Shown piece after piece: positions 7,999-15,760 of a stretch of DNA of 35,633 nt. Each line of letters starts with the position of its first letter. The stretch's first letter is position 1. The DNA is from Bacillus sp. MM2020_4. Lineage in GTDB: Bacteria; Bacillota; Bacilli; Bacillales; Cytobacillaceae. The translations under genes were made by a program, and so were the position numbers. Where the stretch lies: positions 1 through 35,633 of the forward strand of contig NZ_JAANMZ010000046.1 of assembly GCF_011250555.1 (NCBI RefSeq), written 5' to 3'. The notes under the pieces were generated by a model. It ran no database searches. It was given only the letters and a program-made list of their open reading frames with translations, and had not been told where the DNA came from.

Positions 7999-8013
7999 TG
8001 ATTATCATTCTCA
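7999..8013 (-). promoter_or_regulatory. Fur box for the ycgT-like gene
   Basis: On the minus strand, TGAGAATGATAATCA matches the 7-1-7 Fur consensus TGATAATNATTATCA at 12 of 14 defined positions. It lies just downstream of the -10 (8019-8024), over the expected transcription start. Bound Fur-Fe would block initiation. Confidence 0.75.
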
Positions 8014-8018
8014 ACTAA

Positions 8019-8047
8019 AATATACACTGTTCAGTTTCCTTTTTCAA
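8019..8047 (-). promoter_or_regulatory. Sigma-A promoter for the ycgT-like gene
   Basis: On the minus strand, TTGAAA (8047-8042) and TATATT (8024-8019) are separated by 17 bp. The predicted start is near 8012, giving a leader of about 45 bases before the ATG at 7967. This excludes the GTG at 8027 as start from this promoter. Confidence 0.7.
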
Positions 8048-8058
8048 TAAAAAAAATA

Positions 8059-8087
8059 TTGACACAATGAAAATAGCCTATTATATT
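8059..8087 (+). promoter_or_regulatory. Sigma-A promoter of the siderophore ABC operon
   Basis: A consensus -35 TTGACA (8059-8064) and TATATT (8082-8087) are separated by 17 bp. The predicted start is near 8094, about 50 bases before the ATPase ATG. Confidence 0.8.
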
Positions 8088-8102
8088 TTAAGTAATCGAT
8101 AC

Positions 8103-8117
8103 TGATAATCATTATCA
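8103..8117 (+). promoter_or_regulatory. Consensus Fur box for the siderophore ABC operon
   Basis: TGATAATCATTATCA is an exact match to the 7-1-7 Fur consensus. It sits about 10 bases downstream of the predicted start of transcription and 28 bases before the ATPase ATG. This implies derepression under iron limitation. Confidence 0.92.
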
Positions 8118-8145
8118 ATTATTTTTTTTAAAAAGGAGGTTAAAC

Positions 8146-8991
8146 ATGGTTCGCCTCTATACAAATGACTTAAACATCGGCTATGGGGAACGGTTAATTG
8201 TTAAAAATCTCAGTGTAAAAATACCTGACCGGAAAATCACCACGATCATCGGTTCAAATGGCTGCGGAAAGTCCACATTATTGAAGGCGATTACGCGCAT
8301 TATTCCCCAGCAATCCGGAACGATTGTGTTGGATGGGAAGAATATCTCGAAGGAAAATACAAAAATTCTCGCTAAAAAAATGGCCATTCTACCGCAAACA
8401 CCAGAGAGTGCAAGCGGATTAACGGTTGCGGAACTTGTTTCTTACGGCAGATTCCCCTATCAAAAAGGGTTCGGGCGCTTAACAAAAAAGGATGTGGAAG
8501 TCATTGATTGGGCCCTTGAAGTGACAGGAATTACTGACTTTAAGTTTCGGCCTGTAGATGCCCTATCAGGAGGCCAGCGACAGCGGGTTTGGATCGCGAT
8601 GGCGCTTGCCCAAGAAACAGAAATCATCTTTCTTGACGAACCAACGACCTATTTAGATATGGCCCATCAGCTCGAGGTACTGGAGCTTTTGCAAAAACTA
8701 AACATTGAACAGGAACGCACGATTGTCATGGTTCTTCATGACTTAAACCAGGCGGCTCGTTTCGCTGACTATCTCATCGCTTTAAAAGACGGACAAATCG
8801 TCAAAGCCGGTGATTGTGAGGAAGTCATGACACATGATGTCTTGAAAAAGGTGTTCCAGATCGATGCGCAGATTGGCAGAGATCCACGGACAAACAAGCC
8901 GATGTGCATCACCTATAACCTACTAAAGGGAGAAAAGAAAAATGAAAAAGTTGCTATTCCCATTTATCCTGCTGTTAGTGTTAATTATTAG
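8146..8991 (+). CDS. Siderophore ABC transporter ATP-binding protein (FecE/FhuC/YusV type)
   Basis: The product has 281 residues. The Walker A motif is 'GSNGCGKST' (36-44), the signature 'LSGGQRQRV', Walker B 'IIFLDEPT', and the switch His is in 'MVLHDLNQAARFADY'. This is the standard cytoplasmic ATPase of iron-siderophore importers. Strong AAAGGAGG lies upstream of the ATG, behind a consensus Fur box. The last 50 bases overlap the lipoprotein gene in another frame. The C-terminal ~15 residues after 'MCITYNLL' are therefore unlikely to be conserved and may be a run-on. It is first in a four-gene operon with the binding protein and two permeases. Confidence 0.93.
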   Translation: MVRLYTNDLNIGYGERLIVKNLSVKIPDRKITTIIGSNGCGKSTLLKAITRIIPQQSGTIVLDGKNISKENTKILAKKMAILPQTPESASGLTVAELVSYGRFPYQKGFGRLTKKDVEVIDWALEVTGITDFKFRPVDALSGGQRQRVWIAMALAQETEIIFLDEPTTYLDMAHQLEVLELLQKLNIEQERTIVMVLHDLNQAARFADYLIALKDGQIVKAGDCEEVMTHDVLKKVFQIDAQIGRDPRTNKPMCITYNLLKGEKKNEKVAIPIYPAVSVNY

Positions 8992-9865
8992 TGCCTGCAG
9001 TAATGATTCTGCCAGTACGAAAGAAAAATCAACAAAAGATGATCAGCCAAAAATGGTTACATATCAATCGCAAACTGGCCCTGTGGAAGTACCCGCACAC
9101 CCAAAACGCGTCATCCTGCTTTCTGGTTTCACTGGAAATGTACTTGATTTAGGCATTCATGTGGTGGGCGTAGACGTTTGGTCGAAGAATAATCCAACGT
9201 TTAAAAAGGAATTAAAAGATGTGGCTGAAGTATCAGATGAAAACCTAGAAAAAATTATTGAATTAGAACCAGATTTAATCATTGGCTTAGATAATATTAA
9301 AAATCTTGATAAATTAAAAGAAATTGCTCCGACTGTTACCTATACATGGGGCAAAGTTGATTACTTAACACAGCACGTTGAAATTGGTAAGCTCGTCAAT
9401 AAGGAAAAAGAAGCGCAAGCTTGGGTAGATGATTTTAAAGCCCGTGCAGATGAGGCTGGGAAAGAAATTCGCGCAAAAATTGGCGAAGATGCCACTGTCT
9501 CGGTAATGGAAGCCTACGATAAAGATTTATATGTATTCGGAAACAACTGGGCACGCGGAACAGAAATTTTATATCAGGCAATGAATTTGAAAATGCCGGA
9601 AAAAGTAAAAGAAATGGCATTGAAATCCGGCTATTATACCCTTTCTGCCGAGGTGCTTCCTGAATATGCCGGCGATTATGTGATATTGAGTAAGTATTCA
9701 GATGCTGACACAGCCTTCCAGGAAACAGAGTCGTACAAAAATATTCCGGCCGTTAAAAACAATCATGTTTTTGTCATGGAAGGCAATGGCGCCTCCTTCA
9801 GCGATCCGGTTACACTTGATAAACAACTGGAATTTTTCAAAAAGTCATTTTTAGGTAACGAATAA
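8942..9865 (+). CDS. fhuD: Iron-hydroxamate siderophore-binding lipoprotein, FhuD-like
   Basis: The product has 307 residues. It is a lipoprotein with lipobox 'LIISAC' (Cys at about 19) and a Ser/Lys/Asp-rich linker, then a periplasmic-binding-protein fold of the FecB/FhuD class. The segment 'VFGNNWARGTEILYQAM' strongly resembles the region of Staphylococcus aureus FhuD2 that holds the Trp and Arg contacting hydroxamate siderophores. It should capture Fe-hydroxamates outside the membrane and deliver them to the two permeases. GGGAG nine bases before the ATG sits inside the end of the ATPase gene, a 50-bp overlap. The binding-protein class is certain; substrate is inferred from the motif. Confidence 0.88.
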   Translation: MKKLLFPFILLLVLIISACSNDSASTKEKSTKDDQPKMVTYQSQTGPVEVPAHPKRVILLSGFTGNVLDLGIHVVGVDVWSKNNPTFKKELKDVAEVSDENLEKIIELEPDLIIGLDNIKNLDKLKEIAPTVTYTWGKVDYLTQHVEIGKLVNKEKEAQAWVDDFKARADEAGKEIRAKIGEDATVSVMEAYDKDLYVFGNNWARGTEILYQAMNLKMPEKVKEMALKSGYYTLSAEVLPEYAGDYVILSKYSDADTAFQETESYKNIPAVKNNHVFVMEGNGASFSDPVTLDKQLEFFKKSFLGNE

Positions 9866-9871
9866 CTAGCC

Positions 9872-9901
9872 AAGAGGAATTCTGATGGAGGAATTCCTCT
9901 T
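9872..9901 (+). other. Intra-operon hairpin between binding protein and permease genes
   Basis: AAGAGGAATTC (9872-9882) and GAATTCCTCTT (9891-9901) form a perfect 11-bp stem with an 8-base loop. C's and not T's follow, so it is not a full terminator. Such hairpins commonly protect an upstream mRNA 3' end or partly terminate, which would yield more binding protein than permease. Confidence 0.6.
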
Positions 9902-9934
9902 CCCCCATACTAGGAAAGAAAAGATGAGCGACTG

Positions 9935-10942
9935 ATGACAAAAGAAAAACATTCAATTTCCTTTATCTACAAGATGTTGGCCGGTCTGGTTCTTTTTGTT
10001 TGTATGTTTATCGCTGCTTGTGTTTTCGGAGCAGCAGAGACAACTGTCAAGGATGTCTGGCTCGCGCTTACGTCCAACGTAAAAAGTGATACCACTTTAA
10101 TGCTCCGAGAGATCCGCATTCCGAGGGAAGTCGCGGCTATTTTTGTAGGGGCGGCACTTGCGGTGTCCGGAGCGATTATGCAAGGTCTCACACGAAATCC
10201 GCTGGCCGATCCCGGTATTCTTGGATTAACAGCTGGGGCCAATGCGGCACTTGCGATTGCACTAGCCCTAATCCCTTCAGCAAATTATTTCGTCCTTACC
10301 ATTGCCTGCTTTATTGGGGCGGCGGCGGGAACACTGATGGTCTTTGGTATTGGCGCCATCAAAAGGGGCGGCTTTTCCCCTCTTCGGATTGTCTTAGCAG
10401 GGGCTGCAGTTTCCGCCTTTCTTTATGCAATCGCCGATGGCGTTGGCATTTATTTCAAACTATCCAAAAACATCTCGATGTGGACGGCAGGTGGTATGAT
10501 TGGGACTACGTGGAAACAGCTTTCCGTTATTGTTCCTTTTATTGTCATCGGAATACTCATTTCGCTTCTGCTGTCACGACAGCTCACCATTCTTAGTTTA
10601 AGTGAAGAAGTGGCTGTTGGATTAGGCCAAAACACAAGGAAGATCAAAACCATCCTGTTTATCGTGATTATTCTCCTGGCTGGTGCTTCTGTTGCCCTTG
10701 TTGGCAATATGGCCTTCATCGGTTTAATGGTACCGCATATTGTTAGGGCGATAGTGGGAACAGACTACCGGTTTATTATTCCGATGTCCGCCATCACAGG
10801 CGCTACCTTTATGCTATTTGCGGATACAGTTGGCCGCACCATCCATGCTCCATATGAAACACCTGTAGTAGCAATTGTAGCTACATTAGGATTACCTTTT
10901 TTCCTCATCATTGTCCGTAAAGGAGGGCACACATTCTCATGA
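9935..10942 (+). CDS. FecCD-family siderophore ABC permease, first subunit
   Basis: The product has 335 residues with about nine to ten membrane spans. Family landmarks are 'LREIRIPREVAAIFVGAALA', 'GAIMQGLTRNPLADPGILG' and 'FIGLMVPHIVR'. It forms half of the membrane channel of the Fe-siderophore importer. The ribosome site is weak (GAG seven bases before ATG). Translation may partly depend on a preceding mini-frame or on leader structure. The second permease gene starts in its last codons (ATGA overlap). Confidence 0.92.
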   Translation: MTKEKHSISFIYKMLAGLVLFVCMFIAACVFGAAETTVKDVWLALTSNVKSDTTLMLREIRIPREVAAIFVGAALAVSGAIMQGLTRNPLADPGILGLTAGANAALAIALALIPSANYFVLTIACFIGAAAGTLMVFGIGAIKRGGFSPLRIVLAGAAVSAFLYAIADGVGIYFKLSKNISMWTAGGMIGTTWKQLSVIVPFIVIGILISLLLSRQLTILSLSEEVAVGLGQNTRKIKTILFIVIILLAGASVALVGNMAFIGLMVPHIVRAIVGTDYRFIIPMSAITGATFMLFADTVGRTIHAPYETPVVAIVATLGLPFFLIIVRKGGHTFS

Positions 10943-11946
10943 TCCAGCCTTCTTTACGTAGAAAACAACGAATCCTTGTCTGTGTATTGGTTATGCTCAT
11001 TCTCATTACTACTGTGATTGGGATGGGCTTGGGCTATTCCGCCCTATCCTATGATAGGCTGATCCCAACCCTTTTGGGACAGGGGACATTTAAAGAGGAA
11101 TTTGTTTTATTTTCAATCCGTTTACCTCGCATGCTTGTGACGTTGTTGGCAGGGATGGCGTTGGCTTTATCTGGGGCCATCTTACAAGGAATCACTCGAA
11201 ATGATCTAGCCGACCCAGGAATTATTGGCATTAACTCTGGCGCGGGTGTGGCAATTGCCGTTTTCTTTTTGTTCTTCCCGATTGAGCCCGGTTCATTTCT
11301 CTATATGCTCCCGCTTGTTGCCTTCATTGGCGCGGTGCTTACTGCCTGCCTGATCTATTTGTTCTCCTATGATCGAAAGACAGGACTCTCGCCAGTCAAA
11401 TTAGTCTTGGTCGGGATTGGCTTTGCCTTAGCTCTTTCTGGGGTAATGATTGTCCTGATTTCATCTGCTGATCGGCAAAAGGTAGATTTTATTGCGAAAT
11501 GGCTGGCGGGGAATATTTGGGGCACCGATTGGCCGTTTATCTGGGCACTTCTACCATGGTTAGTTGTTCTGATTCCCTTTACATTATACAAAGCCAATCG
11601 CTTGAATCTTCTAGGCTTAAGTGAACCAGTTGCCGTTGGTGTAGGAGTATCCATTGAAAAGGAACGGATTGTCTTATTGTTAACAGCGGTTGCCCTTGCA
11701 GCAGCAGCCGTTTCGGTTACTGGGGGAATTTCCTTTATCGGGTTAATGGCCCCGCATATGGCGAAGGCATTAGTAGGACCGCGAAATCAACTATTTATCC
11801 CCCTTGCCATACTCATTGGGGGCTGGCTCTTATTAGCGGCAGACACCATCGGGCATAATCTCGTTGAGCCTAGTGGGATTTCCGCAGGAATCATGGTTGC
11901 CTTAATTGGTGCACCGTATTTTATGTATTTATTTTTGAAAAAATAA
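10939..11946 (+). CDS. FecCD-family siderophore ABC permease, second subunit
   Basis: The product has 335 residues. Family landmarks are 'GAILQGITRNDLADPGIIG', 'GISFIGLMAPHMAKALVG' and 'LLAADTIGHNL'. It pairs with the preceding permease to make the heterodimeric channel. The ATG at 10939 overlaps the upstream stop as ATGA, indicating coupling and equal stoichiometry. It is last in the operon, with a terminator about 12 bp after the stop. Confidence 0.92.
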   Translation: MIQPSLRRKQRILVCVLVMLILITTVIGMGLGYSALSYDRLIPTLLGQGTFKEEFVLFSIRLPRMLVTLLAGMALALSGAILQGITRNDLADPGIIGINSGAGVAIAVFFLFFPIEPGSFLYMLPLVAFIGAVLTACLIYLFSYDRKTGLSPVKLVLVGIGFALALSGVMIVLISSADRQKVDFIAKWLAGNIWGTDWPFIWALLPWLVVLIPFTLYKANRLNLLGLSEPVAVGVGVSIEKERIVLLLTAVALAAAAVSVTGGISFIGLMAPHMAKALVGPRNQLFIPLAILIGGWLLLAADTIGHNLVEPSGISAGIMVALIGAPYFMYLFLKK

Positions 11947-11957
11947 CGCTTGAAATA

Positions 11958-11998
11958 ACAAAATCCCTTGAATATCATACGATGTTCAGGGATTTTGT
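11958..11998. terminator. Terminator after the siderophore transport operon
   Basis: ACAAAATCCC (11958-11967) pairs with GGGATTTTGT (11989-11998), and an inner TGAA/TTCA pair extends the stem with one bulged T. T's lie within and after the right arm. The converging flavin monooxygenase gene (ending at 12104) has no other terminator nearby, so this may serve both strands. The rest of 11999-12103 shows no feature. Confidence 0.7.
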
Positions 11999-12103
11999 GT
12001 ATCTGAATAACAGGGGGCACAAACAGTTAACGGAAGCACGTTTCATTTACCAAATTATCATTCAATAAGCTCAATCAGTCAAATCACTATCGATTCAAAG
12101 GGC

Positions 12104-13156
12104 CTAAAATTGCTCCGTTTCCCACTTAGCGACTTCCTGCCGAACCCTTGGTGCGACTTCGGTTCCCAGCAGTTCAATCGCCTTCATTACTTCTTCATGC
12201 GGCATCGAGCCAACAGGCACATGCAGCATAAAACGGGTAATACCAACGTTTTTACGAAGATGAATGATTTTCGCCGCAACGGTTTCAGGGTCACCAACAT
12301 ACAATGCTCCTTCAAAACTTCTGGCTGCATCAAAACTTGAGCGGTCATAATGCCCCCAGCCACGTTCCCGTCCAAGCACGTTCATGGCTTGCTGGGTAGA
12401 AGGAAAAAATTGATTTGCCGCCGTCTCATTATCCGCGGCAATGAAGCCATGGGAATGGGAGGCAATCGGCAGCTTCGTTACGTCATGGCCTGCCTGCGCG
12501 GCTGCTCTTTTATAGAGATTGACATGCTGAGCAAACTGCAGCGGACTTCCTCCAATTATCGCTAAGACAAGCGGCAATCCAAGCATTCCCGCACGAATGA
12601 CAGATTGTGGTGTCCCGCCGCTGCCAATCCATACCGGCAAGGGATCCTGCACCGGTCTAGGATAGATGCCTAGATTATCAATGGCTGGCCGGTGACCGCC
12701 CCTCCAGGTCACCTTCTCAGATTCTCGTATTTTTAACAACAACTCCAGCTTTTCATCAAATAGCTCATTATAGTCATTTAAATCATAACCAAACAACGGG
12801 AATGACTCGATAAACGATCCCCTGCCTGCCATTATCTCTGCACGCCCATTTGATACGGCATCAAGTGTAGCGAAATCTTGGAATACCCGCACCGGATCAG
12901 CTGACGAAAGCACCGTGACCGCGCTCGTCAGCCGGATTCGTTTCGTCTGTGGTGCCGCTGCAGCCAGGACAATCGCGGGAGATGATGCCGCATAATCCTT
13001 GCGATGGTGTTCGCCAACACCAAAGACATCCAATCCTACTTGATCAGCAAGAATAATTTCCTCCACTACCTCACGCAGCCTAACGGCATGACCCTTCACC
13101 TCTCCAGTTTGTACATCCGGCGTCGTCTCAACAAACGTACTCACACCTATTTCCAT
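12104..13156 (-). CDS. LLM-class flavin-dependent oxidoreductase (luciferase-like monooxygenase)
   Basis: The product has 350 residues and a bacterial luciferase-like TIM barrel. Typical features are 'GLDVFGVGEHHRKDYAASSP' near residue 40-60, 'LTSAVTVLSSADPVRVFQDF', 'GRAEIMAGRGSF' and 'PLPVWIGSGGTPQSV'. Members use reduced FMN (F420 in other groups) to oxidise small organic molecules; the substrate cannot be told. The start at 13156 has AAGGAGG seven bases upstream. A longer frame from 13225 would read through a palindromic intergenic repeat and is rejected. The gene is single, converging on the iron-uptake operon and divergent from the glycosyltransferase operon. Confidence 0.88.
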   Translation of the reverse strand: MEIGVSTFVETTPDVQTGEVKGHAVRLREVVEEIILADQVGLDVFGVGEHHRKDYAASSPAIVLAAAAPQTKRIRLTSAVTVLSSADPVRVFQDFATLDAVSNGRAEIMAGRGSFIESFPLFGYDLNDYNELFDEKLELLLKIRESEKVTWRGGHRPAIDNLGIYPRPVQDPLPVWIGSGGTPQSVIRAGMLGLPLVLAIIGGSPLQFAQHVNLYKRAAAQAGHDVTKLPIASHSHGFIAADNETAANQFFPSTQQAMNVLGRERGWGHYDRSSFDAARSFEGALYVGDPETVAAKIIHLRKNVGITRFMLHVPVGSMPHEEVMKAIELLGTEVAPRVRQEVAKWETEQF

Positions 13157-13183
13157 TCGCAATTCCTCCTTGAACTGAAGCAA

Positions 13184-13245
13184 GGGACGGCTCTTCCGCT
13201 TCAATTGACCGCTAGTCATTACCATTGAGGCATGAGAACCGTCCC
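13184..13245. repeat. Palindromic GGGACGGTTCT-type repeat (copy 1)
   Basis: GGGACGGCTCT (13184-13194) and AGAACCGTCCC (13235-13245) are inverted copies differing at one base. The similarity extends to about 19 bp per arm with four to five mismatches. The 62-bp element sits about 28 bp upstream of the monooxygenase ATG, so it would lie in that gene's leader. A second copy is at 16769-16819. The shape is that of a REP or miniature-element relic; no transposase is nearby. Confidence 0.65.
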
Positions 13246-13403
13246 CTGCATCCCCTGCTTCCTTTCCCTTTATTTTGAGGGTTTATTCCGCTAATTTCAA
13301 GTTGCTTACCTGGTAATTTGTCCAAGCTTTTTTAGTGCTTCTGCATACCATATTTGGAAAACAAAGCGAGTTTGTCCACCATGATTGAAAGGAGAAGTTT
13401 TAT

Positions 13404-14468
13404 TTGCGCACAGCAATCCATCTTAATTTAAGGGTTGACCCGACCCAATATATCTCTCAGATTCGTGAGGTTCCAGGGTATGATTATATTCATTTGGTAC
13501 GGCAGCCAAAGTACATGGTTGACCTCTCACTCTTGAACGAAAAGGTCTATTATCTTAATAAGATTTTTTCAGCAAAGGATTTTGTCGAAAAGCATAATAT
13601 TTCCCTTTTACACGCTCACCACGGTCAATTAGGCATTCTTTTACTCCCTTTTAAAAGGGCTGTAAATCTACCATTAGTCACTAGTATTCGCGGCAGGGAT
13701 GCCACCCTTGCCAATCAGCCAGTGGGTTATTTAGAAAACATGAAAATGTTATTTGATCAAGGCGACTGTTTTTTTCCCGTTTGTCAATATTTAGCGAATA
13801 GGATAATGGCATGGGGCTGCCCGGCAGAAAAAATCAAAGTGCTCTATGGCGGTGTGGACCTTAGCCAATATAAATATCGCTCCCCTCAAACAAGAAACAC
13901 AACCCAAAATATTTTATCAATTGGAAGATTAGTAGAGAAAAAGGGACACCATGTTTTAATGCAAGCCTTTCATAGGATTAGAGATACATTTCCAAATGCT
14001 ACGCTGACCATTATCGGCCGGGGTGAACTAGAAGAGGAACTGAAAAATTTGGCTAAGCAGTTGGGATTAGGCGATTCCTTTCGTCTATTAAATCATCTTC
14101 CTAAAGAAAAAGTCAGAGAGCATTTGATCCAGTCTGATTTGTTTTGCGCTGCCAGCTTAGAAGCAGCGAATGGCGATGTAGAAGGCATTCCAAATACATT
14201 AAAGGAAGCAATGGCTACCGGTGTTCCCGTTATCTCAACGACACATGCGGGCATCCCGGAGCTGGTCACCCATAACAAAGAAGGTTATCTAGTAAAAGAG
14301 AATAACATTGACGAATTAGCTGCTGCCCTTGAATTTATGTTAACGAATAGAAGTCTGTGGCGCAGGTATTCACTGGCAGCCCGGAGGAAAATTGAACAAG
14401 CATTTGATCTTAAAAGGCAGCTTTTACTGCAAGCCAACTATTATGACGAACTTTTAGGGGGATCGTGA
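13404..14468 (+). CDS. Glycosyltransferase family 4 (GT-B fold)
   Basis: The product has 354 residues. The N-terminal half has 'LLHAHHGQLGILLLPF' and 'SIRGRDATLANQ'. The C-terminal Glycos_transf_1 domain has 'ILSIGRLVEKKGHHVLMQAF', 'LTIIGRGELEEEL' and the donor-site motif 'EAANGDVEGIPNTLKEAMA' with the two E's of the EX7E pattern. It transfers a sugar from a nucleotide donor to a growing glycan at the cytoplasmic membrane; donor and acceptor are unknown. The start is TTG at 13404 after AAAGGAG. Its stop overlaps the kinase-like gene (TGATG), and an epimerase follows, so the three make one operon probably for a surface or spore-coat polysaccharide. Confidence 0.88.
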   Translation: MRTAIHLNLRVDPTQYISQIREVPGYDYIHLVRQPKYMVDLSLLNEKVYYLNKIFSAKDFVEKHNISLLHAHHGQLGILLLPFKRAVNLPLVTSIRGRDATLANQPVGYLENMKMLFDQGDCFFPVCQYLANRIMAWGCPAEKIKVLYGGVDLSQYKYRSPQTRNTTQNILSIGRLVEKKGHHVLMQAFHRIRDTFPNATLTIIGRGELEEELKNLAKQLGLGDSFRLLNHLPKEKVREHLIQSDLFCAASLEAANGDVEGIPNTLKEAMATGVPVISTTHAGIPELVTHNKEGYLVKENNIDELAAALEFMLTNRSLWRRYSLAARRKIEQAFDLKRQLLLQANYYDELLGGS

Positions 14469-15760
14469 TGAAGGACTTTACATCCATTAAAGTGACCAAA
14501 GGGGTAAAAACCTTAGAGATTGATAACCCTACGAACTATCCGCTGATTGGGATGGGCGCACAAGGGGCTGTCTTTAAACTCTCAGAGGATACATGTGTGA
14601 AAATTTACAACGACCCGCTGCAGGCAAAAATGGAGGCAGAAGCCCTCCAGGCAGGAAAGCATTTATCCTTTTTCCCAAAGGTATATAAAACAGGCTCTAA
14701 CTATATCGTTATGGACTACTTTAACGCGCCAACGTTAAAGGAGTATCTAAGAAATTGCACCTATATCCCTGAATCGATTGCAACGAAATTGCTTGCTATT
14801 TTAAAAGAAATGAGAGCGGCACAGTTCACAATGGTGGACGCCCCGCTTCGACATATTTTTGTCCTAGAAAATGAAGAGCTTAAAGTGATTGACCATGTAA
14901 ATGCCTTCAAACGAATCCATCCGGTCCCACTAAAATTATTAAGAGATTTGAACATCATTCTATTAAAGGAATCCTTCTTAGCCCACGTACAAAAGCTTGA
15001 ACCGGAGACATTCGCTGAATGGGAGACATATTTTCGCGAAAACAGTCTTGATTATAAAAATATTCCCGTCACTTCTGGTGGATCAGGGGAAGGGGTAAAG
15101 GTAGAAAGTGCCGTCACACAACCACTTATTGGGAAGGGTCATCAAGGTGCCGTTTATCGGATAGCGGAGGACAAATGTGTGAAAATATACGGTAAACCGG
15201 AAAATGCTATGCAGGAGCAAGAGGTGCTATTATCTACTCAAGCCCTATCCTTTATTCCCAAGGTTTATGAAACAGGCCCCAATTATATTGTCATGGAATA
15301 CCTGCTGGGACCTGATTTAAATACATTTCTAAAAAAACAAACCTCTCTTTCCGAGAATATCACCAAACAATTGCTGCACATTTTAAACACTCAGAAAGAA
15401 TCAGGATTTAAGCAAATTGACGCCCCATTAAGGCATATTATTGTGACCAATACAGGATTTAAAATGGTTGATCATGTGTATTCCTTCTCTCGAGAACAGG
15501 ATAGACCCCTTGAGCTATTTCAAAACCTGCACGAAAGGGGCTTTTTAGACTCCTTTCTTGAACACGTAAAGGTCCTCGACCCTGACACCTATGCCGAATG
15601 GACAAAAACACCGATTCCACTGACAAATCCAGAAACGAAAGGGAATACAGGTCGCAATAAAGGGAAGGAACAGGGCAAGAAAAAGCCTTCCCCTCGAAAA
15701 AGGGATCACCAGCGAAGATCTGGACAACATCACAAAAAAGAACACGGTCGAAAAAAATGA
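14468..15760 (+). CDS. Tandem-duplicated atypical protein kinase with basic tail
   Basis: The product has 430 residues in two homologous kinase-like halves (about 20-190 and 213-380). Each half keeps a glycine loop ('GMGAQGAVF' 28-36; 'GKGHQGAVY' 222-230) and an ATP-binding Lys ('VKIY', Lys45 and Lys239). Each also keeps a catalytic-loop Asp in 'DAPLRHI' (Asp124, Asp318) and a metal Asp in 'IDH/VDH' (Asp142, Asp335). The usual catalytic-loop Asn is replaced by His and DFG by DH. Key Lys and Asp residues persist in both halves, so neither is an obvious pseudokinase. Residues 385-430 form a Lys/Arg/His-rich tail that could bind anionic polymer or RNA. ATG 14468 overlaps the glycosyltransferase stop; its own stop overlaps the epimerase ATG. 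Kinase fold assignment is from motifs; the substrate, protein or sugar, is unknown. Confidence 0.75.
   Translation: MKDFTSIKVTKGVKTLEIDNPTNYPLIGMGAQGAVFKLSEDTCVKIYNDPLQAKMEAEALQAGKHLSFFPKVYKTGSNYIVMDYFNAPTLKEYLRNCTYIPESIATKLLAILKEMRAAQFTMVDAPLRHIFVLENEELKVIDHVNAFKRIHPVPLKLLRDLNIILLKESFLAHVQKLEPETFAEWETYFRENSLDYKNIPVTSGGSGEGVKVESAVTQPLIGKGHQGAVYRIAEDKCVKIYGKPENAMQEQEVLLSTQALSFIPKVYETGPNYIVMEYLLGPDLNTFLKKQTSLSENITKQLLHILNTQKESGFKQIDAPLRHIIVTNTGFKMVDHVYSFSREQDRPLELFQNLHERGFLDSFLEHVKVLDPDTYAEWTKTPIPLTNPETKGNTGRNKGKEQGKKKPSPRKRDHQRRSGQHHKKEHGRKK

Noticed and set aside
7968..8027. N-terminal extension of the reductase from the GTG at 8027, with AAAGGAAA upstream
   Set aside because: The stretch contains a -10 hexamer and a Fur box, and the later ATG has a better GGGGAG site and a better family fit.
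12110..12565. Plus-strand frames inside the flavin monooxygenase gene
   Set aside because: They are antisense shadows of a coding sequence with strong family motifs.
13157..13225. N-terminal extension of the flavin monooxygenase from 13225
   Set aside because: It reads through a palindromic repeat, and AAGGAGG directly before 13156 fixes the start.
13344..13352. CATACCATA as a sporulation sigma-K/E -10 for the glycan operon
   Set aside because: No matching -35 lies at the right distance, so it is not listed as a promoter.
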